Part shown: positions 61,200 to 64,000 of the stretch, piece by piece | How the letters are laid out: every line of letters starts with the position of its first letter | How positions within the stretch are numbered: the stretch's first letter is position 1 | Assembly: GCF_000744775.1 (NCBI RefSeq) | Contig: NZ_JQMP01000003.1 | Location: 620,001-684,000, forward strand | Origin: Thermorudis peleae | Lineage (GTDB): Bacteria > Chloroflexota > Chloroflexia > Thermomicrobiales > Thermomicrobiaceae | Length of the DNA stretch: 64,000 nucleotides | Direction of reading: 5' to 3' | The notes under the pieces: generated by a model | Databases searched by the model: none | The model's input: only the letters and a program-made list of their open reading frames with translations | What the model was told of the DNA's origin: nothing | Program-made: the position numbers and the translations under genes

Positions 61200-61534
61200 T
61201 CCGTACGGTGAGCTGTAGAGGGCGAATGCGTCTGGCGTTGTGGAGTGTGATCAGCTGTTGATGTTGTCATGATCAGTTGATAGCGTGTGCGATACGGAAT
61301 GCGATAATCGCGGAGCAGTTTTCGGACGTCAATCCGCCGGTAGCCTGCTGGGGTCTCCGGGCGAGCATGGCGTGAGAGTGCAAGCTTCGTTGGCAGCAGC
61401 GAACCAAGCTTGCCTGCTGCGACTGCCTCAGCAAGAATGGCGAGGTCAGCGCGGCCTGGAATGTCGTCAATCTCGTAGTCTGGCGGTTGACTGAGTGGAT
61501 CTCTGTCAAGCCAGATATAGAGCTTTGCTGGCAT
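61196..61534 (-). CDS. Small protein of unknown function (112 aa)
   Basis: The start at 61534 has AAGGAG nine bases upstream. The first part (MPAKLYIWLDRDPLSQPPDYEIDDIPG, by region) looks like a short beta-strand domain; the middle has LAEAVAAGKLGSLLPTKLAL. The last 20 residues are Thr/His/Gln-rich and probably disordered. No family recognised. It overlaps the DUF1989 gene tail to tail by four bases. Confidence 0.6.
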   Translation of the reverse strand: MPAKLYIWLDRDPLSQPPDYEIDDIPGRADLAILAEAVAAGKLGSLLPTKLALSRHARPETPAGYRRIDVRKLLRDYRIPYRTRYQLIMTTSTADHTPQRQTHSPSTAHRTD

Positions 61535-61666
61535 TCGTACACACTCCTTGTGCTTTCTCGAAGGTCGATGCCGTTCCACCGTCCAGAGCGATTAGTACTG
61601 CCTGAAATGTATAATCTTAGGAGAGTCTCCGTGACTATGGGAGTTTTTCGTCTGTGCGGCATTGCG

Positions 61667-61675
61667 TGGTATACT
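61667..61675 (+). promoter_or_regulatory. Extended -10 promoter of rpsU
   Basis: TGG-TATACT at 61667-61675 is a near-consensus extended -10; the -35 region is weak. It lies 84 bases before the rpsU start. The same core occurs at 5633 and, on the - strand, at 38661. Confidence 0.55.
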
Positions 61676-61758
61676 TTCTTCTCGCGAGTCCGACGGGCTG
61701 GCCTGTCGGGTCGAGCACGGAACGTATGCACACGTGCGTAGAGGGGGCGTGAACAGCA

Positions 61759-61983
61759 GTGGCGAAGTCGGTACATGTCGAACTTCGCGAGAACGAGAGC
61801 TTTGAGGCGCTACTCAAGCGCTTCACGAAGGAACTGCAGAAGTCAGGCGTTCTGCGCGACTACCGCGCAAAGCGTCACTATGTAAGTAAGAGTGAGCAGC
61901 GCCGAGCGAAGATTCGCAAGGCAGAGCATCGCCGCCGTCGCAAGCTGGCCAAGCTGGCGAAGAAGGGGCAGGTTCTTCTCTAA
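61759..61983 (+). CDS. rpsU: 30S ribosomal protein S21
   Basis: A 74-residue S21 from GTG. Residues 1-40 (VHVELRENESFEALLKRFTKELQKSGVLRDYRAKRHYV, by region) are the conserved core; the C-terminus is the usual Arg/Lys-rich helix (AKIRKAEHRRRRKLAKLAKK). GGGGGCG lies about 11-13 bases upstream, a slightly long spacing. S21 helps initiation by contacting the 16S 3' end. Confidence 0.95.
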   Translation: MAKSVHVELRENESFEALLKRFTKELQKSGVLRDYRAKRHYVSKSEQRRAKIRKAEHRRRRKLAKLAKKGQVLL

Positions 61984-62044
61984 CCCCATACCTTGTCACG
62001 CTTCTGCCTTCTTGCTCGGTCGCTCAGGGTCGGAAGAAGATTGG

Positions 62045-62398
62045 GTGATCACGCCGAACGCTGAAGCACGAACAACGCCAACAAGTTCAACGCGAGCTTC
62101 GCTGTTGACAACGCAGACGTGGGTGTTGCCGACAGCGACGCTCGTATTCTTGGCATATCTGGCTTTCGTGATTGTCGGCCGGCTTTTCGCGCATCTTCCC
62201 TTTGTTGTCGTGCTCTTGCCAATCTTACCATCGTTTCTTCTCACCTGGTTTGCACTCGCGGTTGCCCTGACTGATATCGTGTCTCGTCCCTCGTTTACCA
62301 CTGCGGCAAAGATCCGCTGGGCGGCGATTATCGCGCTCTTCAATGTTCTGGCGTTCTTGCCCTATTGGTTCTTTGTTGTTCGCCCTGGGCGGAAGTAG
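62045..62398 (+). CDS. Small membrane protein of unknown function (117 aa)
   Basis: The best start is GTG 62045 after GGAAGAAG. A polar Thr/Ser-rich N-terminus of about 25 residues is followed by three hydrophobic segments (TATLVFLAYLAFVIVG, FVVVLLPILPSFLLTWFALA, WAAIIALFNVLAFLPYWFFV) and a basic end (RPGRK). No family recognised. It lies 61 bases after rpsU and 36 bases before the last gene. Confidence 0.6.
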   Translation: MITPNAEARTTPTSSTRASLLTTQTWVLPTATLVFLAYLAFVIVGRLFAHLPFVVVLLPILPSFLLTWFALAVALTDIVSRPSFTTAAKIRWAAIIALFNVLAFLPYWFFVVRPGRK

Positions 62399-62434
62399 GC
62401 CGCTCCTGTTTAGTATCGCAACGGAGAGACGCGG

Positions 62435-64000
62435 GTGGACAACGCGAGGCAGACGGAGCTACCTGGTAAGCGCGAGGTTGATCTCTACGTCCAGACGTAT
62501 TTGACGCTTCTCCGTACGTCAGGTCCCGTTCCGGTTGCCACACTTATTCCAGCACATCTTCAGAGTGCCCCGTTGCTCCATCAGGGTGCGAATGAACCTG
62601 ATATTGATGCCGGGGCGTTTCTCTATAGTACGCTTCGCCTTCCCCGAGAAATTGTTTGGGTTGAGCACATTCTGTTTGGCCAGTCGGTTGCGAGTTTCGC
62701 TCGGCATGGCTATCGCGACATACTCAGTTGGCGACAGGTTACCGCACCTGGTCGTCGGCGTCGCTGGTATACGAACGATCAGGGAGTCCTCGCAGCCTTC
62801 GTCAGCTCGTCTTCTGACCTCGATGATGTTGTCCCAACCATCGTCGCCTGGCAGATCGAGTGGAATAAGTTGCACCGTATGTTTGAGGAGAATCCTGTAC
62901 TACGGGACATCGTGCGCCAGGTGACACAAACGCAGGCCAACGCACAGCGTGAGGCAGACGAGCGACTGCGTGAAGCACTTGGATTATCAGCCTATGATTG
63001 GGGGAGACTTGCTCAGGCGTGGGGAGAGCAGTTCTGGGCAATTCTCGCGTTCGCGGCTGAGCAGCGGAAGCGACTCACAATCCAGTTGCTGCCAGGCGGT
63101 TATGCGGGCTATACCCGTGCTGCCCGTACCTGGTGGACGCCGATTGAGCGATATTTGCTTGAACATCAGTTGATGGATCGGCCGCTCTTCTTTGTTTCTT
63201 CCAACATGCACAGCATTGCAAATGTGCTGTCGGGAACTGCGCGTCGTCGCCAAGATGCGCTCGTGCGCTTTATTGAGCAGACTCGTCATCCTGAACTCTA
63301 CCCTGAACTCGAACGTTTTCGAGCGGGGCAGAGCCGCAGCAATTGGGACAATTTGTTGTACTACACCGCGCGACTTTATTTTGCTGCCCATCCTGAGGAA
63401 CGAGAAGCGCGGAATCGCGAAGAAGCAGAACGTGGTATCGTCACGATTAACCCTGAAGGCCCTGTTGATGTTGGGGTGCAGATCATCACGCTTTCGCAAC
63501 TCTCTCCTGAGGACTTTGATCCTCGCCTCGGCCAACTCTCTCTCGATCGACTTGCGCATTGCCAAGCGGTGATCCTGAACATTAACTATCCTCTTGGTAT
63601 GGGGGCGTATCATCTTCTCCACCAGATCGTTGCCAGCACTGAGCGGCTTGTTGGTGTCTATATCCTTGGCAAAGCGGCAACACTGAACGCACGGATTGGC
63701 GACGTCATGCTATCGGACGTCGTCTATGATGAGCATAGTGGGAATACATACTGGTTACGGAACTGTTTTAGTGCTGCTGACCTTCGACCATATTTGATTT
63801 ATGGCTCAGCTCTTGACCACCAGCGTGCTGTAACCGTCTTTGGCACATTTTTGCAAAACCGCGGATACCTCGACTTCTTCTATCGCGAGAACTTTACGGT
63901 AGTTGAGATGGAAGCTGGCCCGTATCTCAGCGCACTCTACGAGGATCTCTTCCTGACACGTTACGGCACTGGCGAGCAGGTCAACTTGACGGCTGTGCCA
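62435..64000 (+). CDS. Uncharacterised large protein (3' end outside window)
   Basis: An open frame from GTG 62435 (GGAGA seven bases upstream) runs to the window edge: 522 residues without a stop. It starts VDNARQTELPGKREVDLYVQ (quoted start). The first 250 residues are helical with many Arg/Gln/Trp. The later part has an alpha/beta pattern: HCQAVILNINYPLGMGAYHLLHQ, RLVGVYILGKAATLNARIGDVML and VVYDEHSGNTYWLRNCFS, which recall nucleoside-phosphorylase-like sugar/base sites. It also has no membrane helices. I recognise it as a conserved-looking family but cannot name a function. Confidence 0.8.
   Translation, partial: MDNARQTELPGKREVDLYVQTYLTLLRTSGPVPVATLIPAHLQSAPLLHQGANEPDIDAGAFLYSTLRLPREIVWVEHILFGQSVASFARHGYRDILSWRQVTAPGRRRRWYTNDQGVLAAFVSSSSDLDDVVPTIVAWQIEWNKLHRMFEENPVLRDIVRQVTQTQANAQREADERLREALGLSAYDWGRLAQAWGEQFWAILAFAAEQRKRLTIQLLPGGYAGYTRAARTWWTPIERYLLEHQLMDRPLFFVSSNMHSIANVLSGTARRRQDALVRFIEQTRHPELYPELERFRAGQSRSNWDNLLYYTARLYFAAHPEEREARNREEAERGIVTINPEGPVDVGVQIITLSQLSPEDFDPRLGQLSLDRLAHCQAVILNINYPLGMGAYHLLHQIVASTERLVGVYILGKAATLNARIGDVMLSDVVYDEHSGNTYWLRNCFSAADLRPYLIYGSALDHQRAVTVFGTFLQNRGYLDFFYRENFTVVEMEAGPYLSALYEDLFLTRYGTGEQVNLTAVP

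Overview
The window looks like chromosomal DNA of a thermophilic Chloroflexota bacterium, most likely class Thermomicrobia. This is an inference from gene content and style, not from a marker gene. Supporting traits are moderately high GC, frequent GTG and TTG starts with good Shine-Dalgarno sites, ribonuclease J as the visible RNA-processing enzyme, a C-terminally extended zinc-type L31, a phosphatidylinositol-mannoside-like lipid gene pair, and a split complex I operon. I see no rRNA, tRNA, CRISPR array, insertion sequence, phage or plasmid feature. The genes are tightly packed, with many 4-base start/stop overlaps.

Layout. 1-5.6 kb: the end of an unknown gene, a secreted protein with a Gly/Ser linker, a 7Fe ferredoxin, the ribosomal set rplU-rpmA-rpmE behind a rhomboid protease, and two small YtxH-like membrane proteins. 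5.7-14.2 kb: a metabolic block on the + strand with sucC-sucD, a class II aldolase-like gene, a zinc-ribbon protein, an MmgE/PrpD-family enzyme, a second divergent succinyl-CoA-ligase-like pair and a lone fumarase alpha subunit; a HEAT-repeat gene lies opposite. 14.2-28.6 kb: housekeeping and accessory genes (sirtuin, FAD oxidoreductase, YfhO-like membrane protein, YchF, QueC, RNase J, phosphoribosyltransferase, AlaX, aminotransferase, acetyltransferase, LigD-type polymerase domain).

28.6-38.6 kb: complex I operon nuoABCDHJKLMN on the - strand. It lacks nuoE, nuoF, nuoG and nuoI, and has a likely promoter whose -10 box sits inside an inverted repeat. 38.7-45.5 kb: class A penicillin-binding protein, PRC-barrel protein, a GT4 mannosyltransferase-like gene coupled to a CDP-alcohol phosphotransferase, a metallo-beta-lactamase-fold lipoprotein with a DUF3006 partner, and a LysM lipoprotein. 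45.6-45.8 kb holds a highly structured leader RNA. It has its own promoter, a tiny reading frame behind a near-perfect Shine-Dalgarno, two mutually exclusive long hairpins and a strong terminator, all upstream of a DUF1684 gene. 45.9-49.6 kb: YjbQ, a Xre regulator, a rhodanese, a membrane protein with a very basic tail, and an HD-domain protein.

49.8-55.6 kb: potABCD polyamine transporter and folC. 55.7-64 kb: a NnrS-like multi-pass membrane protein, Mrp/NBP35 ATPase, a zinc-ribbon/ketoacyl-synthase fusion, a ureohydrolase translationally coupled to a DUF1989 protein (possible guanidino-compound breakdown), rpsU, and an uncharacterised gene running off the end.

The items most worth a second look are the structured leader at 45.6-45.8 kb, the divergent CoA-ligase/PrpD/fumarase-alpha block, the complex I lacking its NADH module and NuoI, the ureohydrolase-DUF1989 pair, and the zinc-ribbon/ketoacyl-synthase fusion.
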